Assembly (NCBI GenBank): GCA_035578155.1 | Contig: JAPWDM010000014.1 | Location: 12,503,501-12,567,500, forward strand | DNA length: 64,000 nucleotides | From: Brachynemurus nebulosus | Lineage: Eukaryota > Arthropoda > Insecta > Neuroptera > Myrmeleontidae | Direction: 5' to 3' | In this document: positions 48,633 through 59,665 of the stretch, in pieces | Numbering within the stretch: the first letter of the stretch is position 1 | Layout: the number at the start of each line of letters is the position of its first letter | Notes under the pieces: model-generated | Seen by the model: the letters and a program-made list of their open reading frames with translations, nothing else | What the model was told of the DNA's origin: nothing | Databases searched by the model: none | Translations under genes and position numbers: made by a program

Positions 48633-49671
48633 AAAAATTAGGGGAGAGCTGAAAATTGGTACGAATGTTTCGAACACCATTATGAAAAAGTGTTGAAAAG
48701 TCCTCATCGATCCTGTACGTGGAAAAAATTTTATTCAAGTTAAAAAATAGGTTTTTCGCGTTTTTCAGCAAGACGGTAAGTTTCATCATAAAATTAGGTC
48801 AGACAAAAATTGTAGATCATATAATTGTCTATAAAAAATATCTTAATACTTTTTTTCCTAAGAGCCACCGTTTCTGAGATATAACTATTATAAAAAATCT
48901 CCCACCTGCACCGGAAAAACTCCTCAACACAATTTTTTGTAATTGTAAAAAGGGGATATAGTGCAAAATGCGGCTGCAAAAGAATTGGATTGTTTCGTTC
49001 TCTTGCATGTACCACTTGTCAGGGCCAGTCGTGCGCTAATGTTGAATCACCAACAGAAGAGGATTCGTATGATGTCAACGAGGAGACATGTGATACATCG
49101 CTATTGAGGCAATTTACTTGCACCCAACAAGAAGAACAAAAGAAGAAGAAGAACAAGAACCAGAAGGAGAAGAACAAGAAGAAGAGGAAGCTGAAATATT
49201 AGACGATTATGAATCTGACGAATAATTTCCCTCACTTTTTTTAAATCTATATCGCTTTCATCATTCCCAATACTAATATTTTTTATTATTTAATAGTTTT
49301 CAATTAAACAGGATCACGATAGACCGTGGAATAGGCCTACCGGGGAAACCCTAAGTACACTACCTCACAGGTGGCGTGGAAACGTGTGCATATTATGAGG
49401 ATTACAACTTTTGTAATAGTTATATCTCAGAAACGGTGCCTCTTAGGAAAAAAAGCATCCAGACATTTTTTATAGATAATTATATGATCTACAATTTTTG
49501 TCTGACCTAATTTTATGATTAAACTTACCGTTTTGCTGAAAAACCCATTTTTGACACGTTTGACATTGAATAAAATTTTTTCCACGCACAGGATCGATGA
49601 GGACTTTTCAACACTTATTTATAATTTTGTTCTGAACATTCATACCAATTTTCAACTCTTCTCTAATTTTT
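48633..49671 (+). mobile_element. Long-TIR DNA element with CXC-motif gene fossil
   Basis: The outer ends AAAAATTAGGGGAGAGCTGA and, reverse-complemented, AAAAATTAGAGAAGAGTTGA start inverted arms of about 270-290 bp (48633-48900, 49385-49671). Aligned phrases include AATTTTTGTCTGACCTAATT and GTTATATCTCAGAAACGGTG. The centre carries a plus-strand coding fossil (48951-49225). Target duplication is unclear, so the superfamily is not assigned. Confidence 0.78.
48951..49225 (+). pseudogene. CXC-type cysteine motif protein fragment
   Basis: Upstream of the first possible start the frame already reads KCGCKRIGLFRSLACTTCQG, then QSC-A-N. The spacing C-x-C-x3-G-L-x-(C)-x3-C-x2-C-x-G-x2-C-x-N is that of the tesmin/TSO1-like CXC domain, with one cysteine replaced by Arg (48996-48998, CGT for TGT). 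It continues with acidic residues. After a single-base shift near 49140 the other frame gives a Glu-rich tail ending EEAEILDDYESDE before a stop at 49225. CXC-like ends occur in some transposon proteins, so it is likely the C-terminus of this element's protein. Inactive. Confidence 0.6.
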
Positions 49672-50180
49672 GTTCCCTTCCATGTTTAAATTGACCGGTG
49701 TATAAAATTTATTTTACGGCAAAAAATCGACACCAGAAAAATATGTTTATGTTCATTTGTTTATTATTATCATTTTTCTTATTTGAAAGATAAGAAAAGA
49801 AAATTGTTTCATCCTGTTCTGATAATAATCAACTGACCTTGATGTGACATTGTGTTAAAAAAATAGAATCGAAATCTTTAAATAAATATTAAATCACACA
49901 AAAAAAGTTTCAGGAATCTTTATACAAGGTGTTTCAGGCAACTAGGAACGTACAAATTTTAACATAGGAAAGTGATGTCTTGTTTTTACTTGATATTTTA
50001 CATGTTTTTCAATTAATAAATTCAATAGCAAATTTATTCTAATAAGTAAATATTACCTAAATTAATATTGAACTTTAGTAGGTATAATAACGCAGATATC
50101 TAATATTTAAAAAAATTTTACACTTAAGTATATTGTAATTATACTTTTATTTTTAAAAAATAACATTTTAAAATTAACTA

Positions 50181-50883
50181 CAGTAAAACCTCTTACTACA
50201 GACATCTCCCTTAACTGGACCCTTGCTATAGTCGGACAAATTTTTTATGATGGTGGCATGCTATACTAGAACCAATGATACACTCAGCACTCTCTTAAGC
50301 GGATCTTCTGTTAACCGAACGCGAACACAATATTTTTTGACGAGAATATATTATTTAGTACATTATTACCTCCAGTAACTGGACGCAAGTACGTCTAATG
50401 CATATTTTAGGCATAATTGTTCACGTTTTAACTTGTTAACAGTGATTCGAATTTCACAATGTATTTTTATACGAGTACCTAAAATATAAACGTTATATTT
50501 TTGAATGAGTACCTAAATTTGTTCATGAAGTGGATTTGAATTATAAAATTAAAAAAATTTTAAACTAAAATATTTTATGAATACTATATTGCTATTATTT
50601 ATTCTGCCCCTGTTAAGCGGACTCCCAGGTCCGACGAGAGGGTGGGGTAGCCGAGGTTGTAGCCCTCGGGCCCGGCTTGAAAAAAGGGGCCCGCAGCGGT
50701 CAGTAGGGGTCCGGGAAAAAGTAAAATGATTTTTTTTTGTTTGTCATTTTTTCGGGGAGAAATTTTTAAGAGATGTGCGTTATTCCCAGGGCACGCCATT
50801 CCTCTCCACGGCCCTGCGGACTCCTCTGTTAGCCGGACAAATTTTTGCATGACACTGCTGTCCGGTTAACAGCGGTTCTACTG
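50181..50883. mobile_element. pogo/Tigger-like element, middle layer
   Basis: The left end is CAGTAAAACCTCTTACTACA and the right end, reverse-complemented, is CAGTAGAACCGCTGTTAACC. CAGTA-AACC ends with TA duplications are typical of pogo/Tigger. Interior phrases TAGTCGGACAAA and AGCCGGACAAA repeat. Coding sequence is absent. Split by the hAT MITE at 50626-50816. Confidence 0.82.
50626..50816. mobile_element. 191-bp GC-rich hAT MITE, innermost layer
   Basis: The left end is CAGGTCCGACGAGAGGGTG and the right end, reverse-complemented, is CAGGGCCGTGGAGAGGAAT. The duplication CGGACTCC is exact at 50618-50625 and 50817-50824. Same family as 28236-28437, opposite orientation. The minus frame across it is spurious. 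Confidence 0.92.
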
Positions 50884-50999
50884 TACTATGGGAACTCTTT
50901 ATAAAAATTGTATCCATAAAAAGATAAGCATATTATGATATCAGCAATTTTTACCCATGTTAAAATTTGTATGTTCTTACTTCTCTGAAACAAACTGTA

Positions 51000-51681
51000 T
51001 AAAGTATAAATAAAAGATACCATATACGTTCATAATTTCTGTAGGAGAAAGTTAAGAAAATATTTAAAAAAATTTTTGTTTTCATTAATTTATTTTATCT
51101 TATTTTTTTCTTCTAAATATATTTTTCTTTTTTTCTGCAGACAAGAAGAGAAATATCTGGTAACCACGGATAAAATCAGACAACCATAAAAATCAGTGCC
51201 GTGGAAAAAAATAAAACGCCCCAGCGAGACAGAAAATCTTCTTAATTTTACCCCAAAAGTAGAGTAGACGAACAAAAAAGGAAAAAAAAAACTTTTTATT
51301 AACTTCGAGCCTGGGCACCTTTCAAACCAATATCACAATAGACGAGCAAATAAAAAAAAATATTTTCTAAAATTTGGCTCGGACCTTTCCTAATGATTCC
51401 GACTCCCGTTTTAATACCCGAGTCCCGAGACTATAGCCCCCAGTTGTCCCCTTCGTGAGACCTAGTAAAAGGCACTTTTTTACAATTCAGGATTCTAATT
51501 CACGCTGCGAAGGATTGCCACAGAAAATGACAATGTACGGCATGACAAATAAGTTCTGAATTTATGTACCGTAAGTTTAAGTATAACTTTGTTATACTTC
51601 GCTCTTTCATTAACAAAAGTTACTGAACCGAAGTTCGCTACAAGTTGATAATGTTTACAAACACATTGATAATAAATTTGT
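51000..51681. other. No gene seen
   Basis: A mixed AT-rich and GC-richer stretch (51300-51480) without recognised elements. Confidence 0.4.
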
Positions 51682-52050
51682 AATTTCATTATTTGGCTTT
51701 ATTTGACGATAAACCTCAAAATTAAGACCAGCAAAAAATCAAACAGAATTTTTTAGCCAGTCTTCAACATGTCGACCGGTTTCGATGTCTCAGAACACCA
51801 TTATCAAGACAAGAATATAAAAATCAATAAAATAAAAATAAAAAATGAAAAAATTTAAAAAAATTTTTTCATAAACAAAAAAACTAAAAACCTTTTAGTT
51901 TGGATCAAAACCAATCAAATCAAACAATGTCAAATATAGCAGTTCCTTGGTTGCAAAAAAGGAAATATAACGTACATCACTAAAAATGATATACGAAAAC
52001 GGAAATGTGAAACAACAAAAAAACATCTGAAGACCAAACTTGCGGTAGAG
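51682..52050 (-). repeat. Dispersed repeat with ribozyme-like core, copy 2
   Basis: Homologous to 25785-26146 in the same orientation. On the minus strand, TTGATAATGGTGTTCTGAGA then CATCGAAACCGGTCGAC forms a hairpin followed by GAAACCGGTC. Family not established. Confidence 0.65.
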
Positions 52051-52115
52051 TCTTCCGACAAGAGAGTAAAAATATGTAATTTTGATACGTTGTTCGAGTG
52101 GCTATCGAACAAAGA

Positions 52116-52183
52116 TCGGTTAGCTTAGTGACATAGTACCTGACTGATTATTATCAGGTGTCCTGGGTTCGAGACCTAACCGA
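52116..52183 (+). repeat. tRNA-derived sequence, probable SINE head
   Basis: Seven-base ends TCGGTTA and TAACCGA can pair. A box A-like TAGCTTAGTGA is followed by a pairing arm, ACCTGA and TCAGGT, with a 10-base loop (too long for a normal anticodon loop), then a perfect box B, GGTTCGAGACC. This fits a tRNA-derived SINE promoter or tRNA pseudogene better than a working tRNA. It follows the dispersed repeat at 51682-52050. Confidence 0.65.
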
Positions 52184-54168
52184 TTCACTTTAATAATTTT
52201 TCAATCACAATCACAGACCAGTGAACATATTATATATTATATTATATAGACTAATAATACAAACGTGTAATTGAAGCAATCAGTAACGACCAAGTTCCGA
52301 CCTCAATAGTATTCTGTTACAGTAATGGATTCGTATCCGTAGTTAGGTTTTCAAATAATTATTGTCAAAATATAAATATTGATAATAAAATTTTACTTTC
52401 TTGAGAAGAAACTGCAAAATTTTGAAAGAAGAAAATTGGTATTCGTTTTATTTTCAAAATACGTACGTGTACAAATTCTGTCCTGCAATAATTATAGTCG
52501 CATTTGCTAAAAAATTGACATTATATTATTTCATTAAATTTCACCCGTCTCATCCTTGTTACCTGCTTCAAAAAAAATGCCTAGAAACTGGCTTCACACT
52601 TTGTCTAATAGTATAATATTATAATAGTGTTCATTGGTCTGTGGTCACAATGTGATTTTTAATTAAGGGTGTTTAATATTTATTTTTCTAATTGCCTAGC
52701 AATATTATTCTTTTAATCAGCCATATCATCGAACGTCAAATGTTAATCGATGTGCCTGAATATAAATTAGCTTTTTTGTAAAAAGTCCCGTTTTTAATTA
52801 AAAATTTTATATAATAATATAGGCACATCATGAATGCGTTCTAAAATGATAACTTTTAAAAAATATTGATTAATTTTGACATTTATTTTCCACCAAAATA
52901 TTTTAAAACCGCAACAAATTTATCTTCATTTTTTTTCCAAAAATTTCGTTATTATTGTATTTCTGCTCTCATACATAAAATTATCTGTTTATGACAAGTT
53001 AGTTGAACAATTGCAAGATAACTTGCAAACAAACATTGAATATTATGAATGTAGAACCGATTGGAAAAACCGATAAATGAAAACTTTTTGTACACGCACA
53101 GAGGGAAATAGATGATTGATTTTCTTTGATGTATCCAACCTTAATGTGTCTGCGGTAACAAATACGAAAAAAAGAATATTTGTTCATAATATTTGCTTAT
53201 GAAAACTTCATATTTTTTTCTCAATTTTCTTTTTATTCATTTTTTTTTATTTCGTTTTCCATTGTGTATATTTTGTTTACTAGATATAAACAATTTATTT
53301 TCGTACCCGGAGCGGTAGGAGCAGTCAGAAACACGTATGCCCCACTACAGGCAGACAGACAGTCACGATATGCGTGAAGAAGTGAGATAACTTGTGTGAT
53401 GTTAGTCAATTTTTTTTCTATCGCACCTTTGCGTTTTTTTCACCACCTACGTACGTTCGAAGAAATAACTTTCACTTTTTTTCCCTGACTACGTTCAATA
53501 TTTCTTTCTTATTACCTACGGAAAGTTTTCTTTTTCGTAACCGCATACCTGTCTGTAGATAGTTACGTAAATATATTTTATAACAAAAATTGAAATTGTT
53601 AAAATAAAAAATTTATCAGATTTAAAATTGTCGCACGTGCTGAGAAAAATTTAATTTTTCACTTAAAAAATATATTTATTTAAATATTGGGTAGGTACAA
53701 AAGTTTTTTCACCTTCATTTTATCGAAAGGTCATGTGTATCTAAGCCCTCAAATGTTTCAAAAATTTTTATTTTCGAAATTTCTTTCGCATTTTTCTTTT
53801 CTTTTTTCTTCTGATTTAAAAATCGCACTGAGTGGGCTCATTTGTAATTTAAAGAAAAACAAAGAACATTAGGTACATATTTATAAAATTCATCAAGTAT
53901 GTGTTGAACACGCATTAACTCTGGGTTTCCCAAACGTTAGTTTTCCACAGCTTTTGAGTGCACACACCGGCATAATTAGCGGAACATAGAAAATATCTCT
54001 AAAAATCAAACAAACCATTTAATTTTAAGAAACTATTAGTCTTATTTAATTATTCACTTAAAATTACATGTTCAGAAATTGATATACCTTTATTTTCGTC
54101 AGCAAAAGCAATTAACCATATGAAATGTCAAATTTTTGGAATCTTACGTCGTCTTAGAATCATTTAAG
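52184..54168. other. Gene-free DNA, one GC-richer patch
   Basis: A patch at 53300-53400 (CCCGGAGCGGTAGGAGCAGT) belongs to no repeat seen here and might be regulatory or exonic, without further support. Several open frames on both strands have no signatures. Confidence 0.35.
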
Positions 54169-54360
54169 TTAAAAATTATTTACGAAATAGAAAATGAAAT
54201 ACAGCGTTTTAATACCGCGTGGTTCCTCCCGTGCTTTTTTCAAAGCTTCCATTCGTCTTGCTATACTCATAATGATGTTATTTATAGTCTCCTGAGGCAA
54301 TCTTTGTCCTTCTTTAATTATGGCAGTCTGAAACTCGACCACATTGAGAAAAAGCGGCAT
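54169..54360 (-). pseudogene. Tc1-like transposase C-terminal fragment
   Basis: The minus frame reads VVEFQTAIIKEGQRLPQETI then NNIIMSIARRMEALKKA. The pattern 'L-x-x-A-I-x-E-E-W-x-x-L-P-Q-x-x-I-x-x-L-I-x-S-M-x-R-R' is the conserved C-terminus of Tc1-family transposases. The expected W after the E-E is changed and the usual closing G-G-H-T is lost. Only about 45 residues are recognisable. No terminal repeats were found nearby. Confidence 0.7.
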
Positions 54361-54649
54361 TTGAGTTCGAAAGTGACAGACCTCTTAAAAAGATTTACAT
54401 CAATAATAAATCAGAACAAGTCTATGAAAAGTCAATTGATTCATTACTTCAATATTATTTTAAGTGAAATTAAAAAAAAAAAAAACGGGCAACTTGGTTT
54501 AATAAATAGGTTTTATATTTTTTTATGTTCCACTAATTATTCCGGTGTGTGTATATTATATGTATGGCTTATTAAAAAAAAAATTAATAAATTCGACAAT
54601 GTTACTTACAGATGTATTACTTGAAGGTTAATTTCATGATAATTTTGTT

Positions 54650-55140
54650 CCTGCTACTTCTTAAAGTGGGATTTTCAAACTGCGGCTTGCGGGCCAAATG
54701 TGGCCTTTTAACCCCGAAAATATGTTCTACACTGCCAGATCTTCTGCAATCTCGAATTCGTATATTTAATATTTTCCTATTAAAAAATAGGAGGTTCCAG
54801 GTTTATGCAGGTTCCAATGGTGGCCAATTCTTTTTACTATGCAAGTTCCTTTTTCGAATTCCATCAGAAAATGTAATTTGTTGTAAGTTTTCTGATTTTT
54901 TTTTCAATTCAGATTTTGTGAAAAGTATCGAAAACCTATCAGCAGCTTCAAATTTTAAATTTCTAGCGTCAAAATTATGATTTTTGAAATTTTTAAAGTA
55001 TACGTTTTAACGTCATCACGTTCAATTTTTTTAAGTTCAGTTAATAGCCAGAAAAATAAATTAAATGGGATGAATTAGGTGCTTTGATGAACTTTGAATA
55101 ACTTGTGTGCAAAATTGTCATTTTTTAGCGAATTTCCAAA
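54650..55140 (-). mobile_element. hAT remnant, copy 2, GTF2IRD2/ZBED-like
   Basis: Opens with TTTTCAAACTGCGGCTTGCG then GGCCAAATGTGGCC, the typical 'unmasked' end of this hAT group. Minus-strand reading gives L-K-F-E-A-A-D-R-F-S-I-L-F-T-K-S-E-L, then L-Q-Q-I-T-F and a W-P-P-L-E-P-A-like segment: transposase debris. Aligns with 39290-39830. No complete ends. Confidence 0.55.
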
Positions 55141-55247
55141 ACTGGAAATTCAGCTTTTACGCCAGGTGTCATGGTGCGACCTAAGCCCGGGACCATATCA
55201 GAAATATGTTTTGAGGTCCCTAGAATACGAAAATGATATTCACTAAA

Positions 55248-55250
<3 letters not shown>

Positions 55251-55325
<75 letters not shown>
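55251..55325. repeat. (TA)n microsatellite
   Basis: About 37 TA units, followed by the CpG-rich phrase CCGCGCGATAACTCTCGAAC, which looks like part of a repeat flank. Confidence 0.98.
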
Positions 55326-55329
<4 letters not shown>

Positions 55330-55959
55330 CCGCGCGATAACTCTCGAACGAAACGTCTAACGCTTATGAAATTTTGTGTGCGGACTGGATTCTGAATTGG
55401 CTTGGCTAAGTTCGTTAGCCAGACACGTCGGATGCCCAGAAGTAGGTTTTCTGGCCATTTTTTATCATTCGATCCTATCATAAGGCAGTTCGATTTTTAC
55501 ATCGTTGAAAAGGAAAAAAAAAATTATGAAGAAAATATTCTTATAATTTTCTTTCTATTTTAAGTATTTTTCGAGAAAATGTAAATTTTCACTTTTATTC
55601 TTTCTTTGTTAGTCTAATAAGTAATTTATATTTATATCTCAGTTCTTTATGAAGTATAAAAATATTTCACTTTTTTATTAAAGAATTTTGTGAGAACAAG
55701 TGAAAACTATTCACATATATGTGATATAACACACATACATGTATAGAGTTTTGTTTCTCATTTATTGCATTATAATTAGCATGGTTCTATCCCATGTTAA
55801 AAAATGTAAATTAAACAGATTTTCTAAGCTAATGTAATGAAGAATTTTTTTTTTTTTTTATTGAATTTTTAAGTAAACAAGAAATTGAAGATTATGTTAT
55901 GATATAAATATTATTAAATATAAAACAAAACAAAATATGCACAATGTACATATGTATGT
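55330..55959. other. No gene seen
   Basis: AT-rich DNA. Confidence 0.4.
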
Positions 55960-57506
55960 ACGGAAAAATATTTTGAATCGATTTTGAAAATTTTTCCACT
56001 AATAATTAATAATGTTAAAAAATTAAACCATTTCAAATGGATTTAAAGTATTTTATGTGAGGTCAAGGTTTTCGGGACCTAAAAAGGCCAGAAATTAATT
56101 AACCAATCGATTTTAAAAAATTTTTCACAGTTAGTAAGTTAAAGTATTTGAATTAATTAATTAAATGATGTCCGCAAGAAGCTTACGGACTGCCATAAGT
56201 TATATGAGATCCTTAGAACCCTTTTTTTACTGTTAGAGTACTAGACTTGTATGAGTTTCGCCAGGATTTACTGATCCCATAATTGTAAAAAATAAACTAA
56301 ACGACCAATTTTAAAAATTTCTTCACTGTTACAGAGCTAAACTATTTTAGATAGATTTAGAATACATTATGTAAGGTCCGTCAGGGTCCACAGGACCCAA
56401 AAGTGTCAAAAATAAACTAACTGACCGATTTTGAAAATTTTTTCACTGTTACAGAGCTAAACTATTTTAGATAAATATCGATTACGTTATGTAAGGTCTG
56501 CCTGGGTCCATAGGACCCAAAAGTGTCAAAAATAAACTGCCTGATCGATTTTCAAAATTTTTTCACTGTTACAGAGCTAAACTGTTTTAGATAAATATAG
56601 ATTCCGTTATGTAAGGTCTGCCAGGGTCCATAGGATCCAGAAGTGTCAAAAATAAACTAACTGACCGATTTAGAAAATTTTTTCACTGTTACAGAGCTAA
56701 ACTATTTTAGATAAATATAAATTACGTTATGTAAGGTCCACCAAGGTCCATAGAACCCAAAAGTGTCAAAAATAAACTAACTGACCGATTTTGAAAATTT
56801 TTTCACTGTTACAGAGCTAAACTATTTTAGATAAGTATAGATTACGTTATGTAAGGTCTGCCAGGGTCCATAGGATCCAGAAGTGTCAAAAATAAACTAA
56901 CTGACCGATTTTGAAAATTTTTTCACTGTTACAGAGCTAAACTATTTTAGATAAATATAGATTACGTTATGTAAGGTCTGCCAGGGTCCATGGGATCCAA
57001 AAGTGTCAAAAATAAACTAACCGACCGATTTTGAAAATTTTTTCACTGTTGGGGAACTAACTATTTTAGATAGACATACATTACGTTATTTAGGGTCCGC
57101 CAGGGTCCATGGGACCCAAAAGTGGTAAAAATAAACTAACCGACCGATTTTGAAAATTTTTTCACTATTACAGAGCTAAACTATTTTAGATAAATATAGA
57201 TTACGTTATGTAAAGTCTGCCAGGGTCCATCGGATCCAAAAGCGTCAAAAATAAACTAGCCGACCGATTTTGAAAATTTTTTCACTGTTGGGGAGCTAAG
57301 CTATTTTAGATACATATAGATTACGTTATGTAAGGTCTGAAGTGTCAGTAGGACCTAAAAGTGTCAAAAATAAAATAACTGACCGATTTTGAAACCTTTT
57401 TACTATTACCGAGGTAAACTATTTTAGATAGGTACAGGTTGTGTTATCTGAGATCCACAACTGTCCTGCGGATGCAAATGCGGCGTAGAATGCTACACAA
57501 CGGGTT

Positions 57507-57596
<90 letters not shown>

Positions 57597-57900
57597 CATA
57601 AAGTCCGCCTAGAATATACGGTCGAGCTGATTTTTTAATGAGGTCCACCGGGATCTTGCAGATCCGAAAACGCCAGTAATAAGCTATTGAAAAGATGCTA
57701 AAAAATTTCTCACTGCTAGAGAACTAAATTATTTTAGATGGATACAACTATGCTGCACAAAATTCGTTCGGGTTCTTGGGTCCCCAAAAATACCAAAACT
57801 AATTACCCAACCGATTTTAAAAATTCTTTTACTCTTAGAAAGCTAAACTATTTTAAATAGGTACAGGTCTTAGATGAGATCCGCCAGTGCCCAAGATTTG
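55960..57900. repeat. 120-bp satellite array, ~16 units
   Basis: The core unit includes AAAATAAACTAACTGACCGA, TTTTTTCACTGTTACAGAGC, TAAACTATTTTAGATAAATA, GTTATGTAAGGTCTGCCAGG and GTCCATAGGA. Units at 56407, 56527, 56647, 56767, 56887 and 57007 are spaced exactly 120 bp; later ones are 119-120 bp. Both flanks degrade gradually. The last units are separated by a (TA)n tract at 57511. Confidence 0.95.
57511..57595. repeat. (TA)n microsatellite inside satellite array
   Basis: About 42 AT units within a satellite unit, following TACACAACGGGTTTTGA. Confidence 0.98.
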
Positions 57901-58088
57901 GAAATTCGCTATGTTATGCAGATGCTGCGACAGGGGTATTTTTTTATAAAATTAGTCACGTTCCTTCAAAGGATGTGACTAAATTCCAAAAAGTTAACTC
58001 CATTTTAATACTGTAAAGTAAGTTCATTCGTGAAAACTATTTATTATTCTAGTTTATGTGAACTTATGACTCAACTTCTCTTTTTCAG

Positions 58089-58166
58089 GGAATGGTAGCG
58101 TACAGCACAATTATTAATTTAGGACACGCTGTAGATGAAAATTTCAAAGTAGAATACAAAAGTTAA
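58089..58166 (+). CDS. Candidate terminal coding exon
   Basis: A strong acceptor, ACTTCTCTTTTTCAG (to 58088), is followed by GGA ATG and an open stretch of 25 codons before TAA at 58164-58166. The protein reads GMVAYSTIINLGHAVDENFK then V-E-Y-K-S. It is not part of any repeat recognised here, and its codons are less AT-biased than chance frames nearby. An AATAAA lies 30 bp after the stop. I do not recognise the protein. No matching upstream exon was identified, and 78 bp is short, so it may be chance. Confidence 0.3.
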   Translation, partial: GMVAYSTIINLGHAVDENFKVEYKS

Positions 58167-58195
58167 CTACATTATACGTCTCTATACGAAAACCA

Positions 58196-58201
58196 AATAA
58201 A
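58196..58201 (+). promoter_or_regulatory. Poly(A) signal candidate
   Basis: AATAAA, 30 bp after the candidate stop and followed by a T/G-rich GTTTGTTTGCGGG. The hexamer is common in AT-rich DNA, so position is the only support. Confidence 0.3.
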
Positions 58202-58864
58202 CGTCTCATCAAAGGAAACAAGTTTGTTTGCGGGATACATACTCACTCGAATACGCTGAAGATGTACATATTGGAGTACATTTGAGTGTATTCTTCTCTA
58301 GTTTATTTCTATAAGTTTTCTAGTGTTCCATATTTTAAATGAATTCATTCATTTTCTCTCTGTAAATTACTTTTGAAAATATTTTGGTTATTTTCGGGAA
58401 AAACTTCGTTAACACACCAGAGCTATCATACATACTGTTTTCATATTTGAATTGAAGTGTTTCACGAAATATTTGACGTTTACAAAGACTAGTATCTACT
58501 CAAAGTGGAACTGAAATGGGAGGGGGAAAATATTTAATGAATGTAATTCTCAGCTTAGGGCATTGTCACATTGTTATGGATATATTCGTATTCAATCTTC
58601 TTCAGTTGTGTGTTAATAAAAGTGAAATATTTAAAACTAGTCTGAACATTAGACAGAAAATACTAAAAGGAAAATATTGTCTTAGTATCTACGCAGAAAT
58701 CATTACTAGGCATTTACTCAAAGCAATCCATAATTCACCTAATTTAAATTATAACAACAAGACTATTAAGTTTAAACAAAGAAATGAAAAATAAAATTCA
58801 TATTTTTCGACAATTTTTAAACTAGTGATAACAATTTCAGATTCAGATATAATCTATTTCACTT
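58202..58864. other. No feature, one uninterpreted frame
   Basis: A 92-codon frame at 58516-58794 has no known motif. Confidence 0.35.
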
Positions 58865-59035
58865 AAATTTGGCCATGTTTCGTCACTTATAAAATTAAAC
58901 AATTTCCATTTTCTTGGCTTTATCTCTTTCATTATTGCACTTGCGTAAATTTTAAATTGGCAGCCTGTTCTTAGAAAGGAACAGAAGATTGATTTGTTTA
59001 AAATAAAAGAATTACTTAATTTTTTAACAATGACT
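58865..59035 (-). repeat. ORF-like dispersed repeat, copy 2
   Basis: Reverse-oriented relative of 25314-25500. The minus frame reads SAIMKEIKPRKWKLFNFISD then E-T-W. No indels relative to copy 1 over about 55 codons, but amino-acid changes dominate. It stops at a TGA soon after the shared part. Confidence 0.6.
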
Positions 59036-59578
59036 CATGCTCTATTGTATTTGAAACGGGGTATACGTACCTGTTTTCTTTTATAATGGATCAGTAAGCT
59101 AACTCGTACCGACAGCTTTTCGTAAATCTGACGCGTGTACAGCCTGAAGGAAGTTCAAGCAGTCATGACCTCCGCCCATCGAGAACTGCAATTAGTATCT
59201 AATTTTGAACACCACATCGGTAAAATTATTATATTTATAATGATAATTTAACTCATGTATAACAAGTCCCATAAAAATATTGAATTTTTCTTTCAGTTTT
59301 ACCATGGAAAAAAAGTTAGAACAAATTTTTACAGCGAAAAAATTTGTTCAAATATTTCATTGGTCATTTCAGTGTAGATAAACACAATAAAAACGAAACA
59401 AAAATTCTTATTGGTAAATTTAAATGATTTCAGAATCACGGTATCAATGTATTAAATATTAATATAAATTATACTAATTTATTTTATTCCTTAAATTATC
59501 TTACCGTATTACATTTGAGTTTTATGTTTTTTCTGAATAAATTTTTGTTTTCTACAACTCAAATTTCTTGCCTAAAAG
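59036..59578. other. No gene seen
   Basis: AT-rich DNA. Confidence 0.4.
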
Positions 59579-59665
59579 TAATTTAACTCGAAGAACTGTC
59601 AGCCCAAAAAGACTTCAACTTCGCTGTCGCGTTTTTGTTAGTTGACAGTTCTTCTCGTTAAATTG
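59579..59665. repeat. Hairpin with 23-bp arms
   Basis: AATTTAACTCGAAGAACTGT at 59579 is mirrored by ACAGTTCTTCTCGTTAAATT ending 59663, with two mismatches and a 40-base loop containing a CGCTGTCGCG palindrome. Probably a tiny MITE. Confidence 0.75.

Larger units (their letters stand above)
49925..50997. mobile_element. TA-flanked TIR element, outer layer of triple nest
   Basis: The left end is CAAGGTGTTTCAGGCAACTA and the right end, reverse-complemented, is CAGTTTGTTTCAGAGAAGTA. Both continue into ACATACAAATTTTAACAT-like phrases, with TA on both sides. Without its insertion (50181-50883) it is about 370 bp, a MITE of unassigned superfamily. Confidence 0.78.

Noticed and set aside
52116..52183. 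Functional tRNA gene
   Set aside because: Anticodon loop of 10 bases and imperfect T-stem; better as a SINE head or pseudogene.
54136..54624. 162-codon plus-strand frame
   Set aside because: It is antisense to the Tc1 transposase fragment at 54169-54360 and has no motif of its own.
55960..57900. Regular repeats that might suggest a CRISPR array
   Set aside because: Units are contiguous 120-bp repeats without spacers, and the DNA is eukaryotic.
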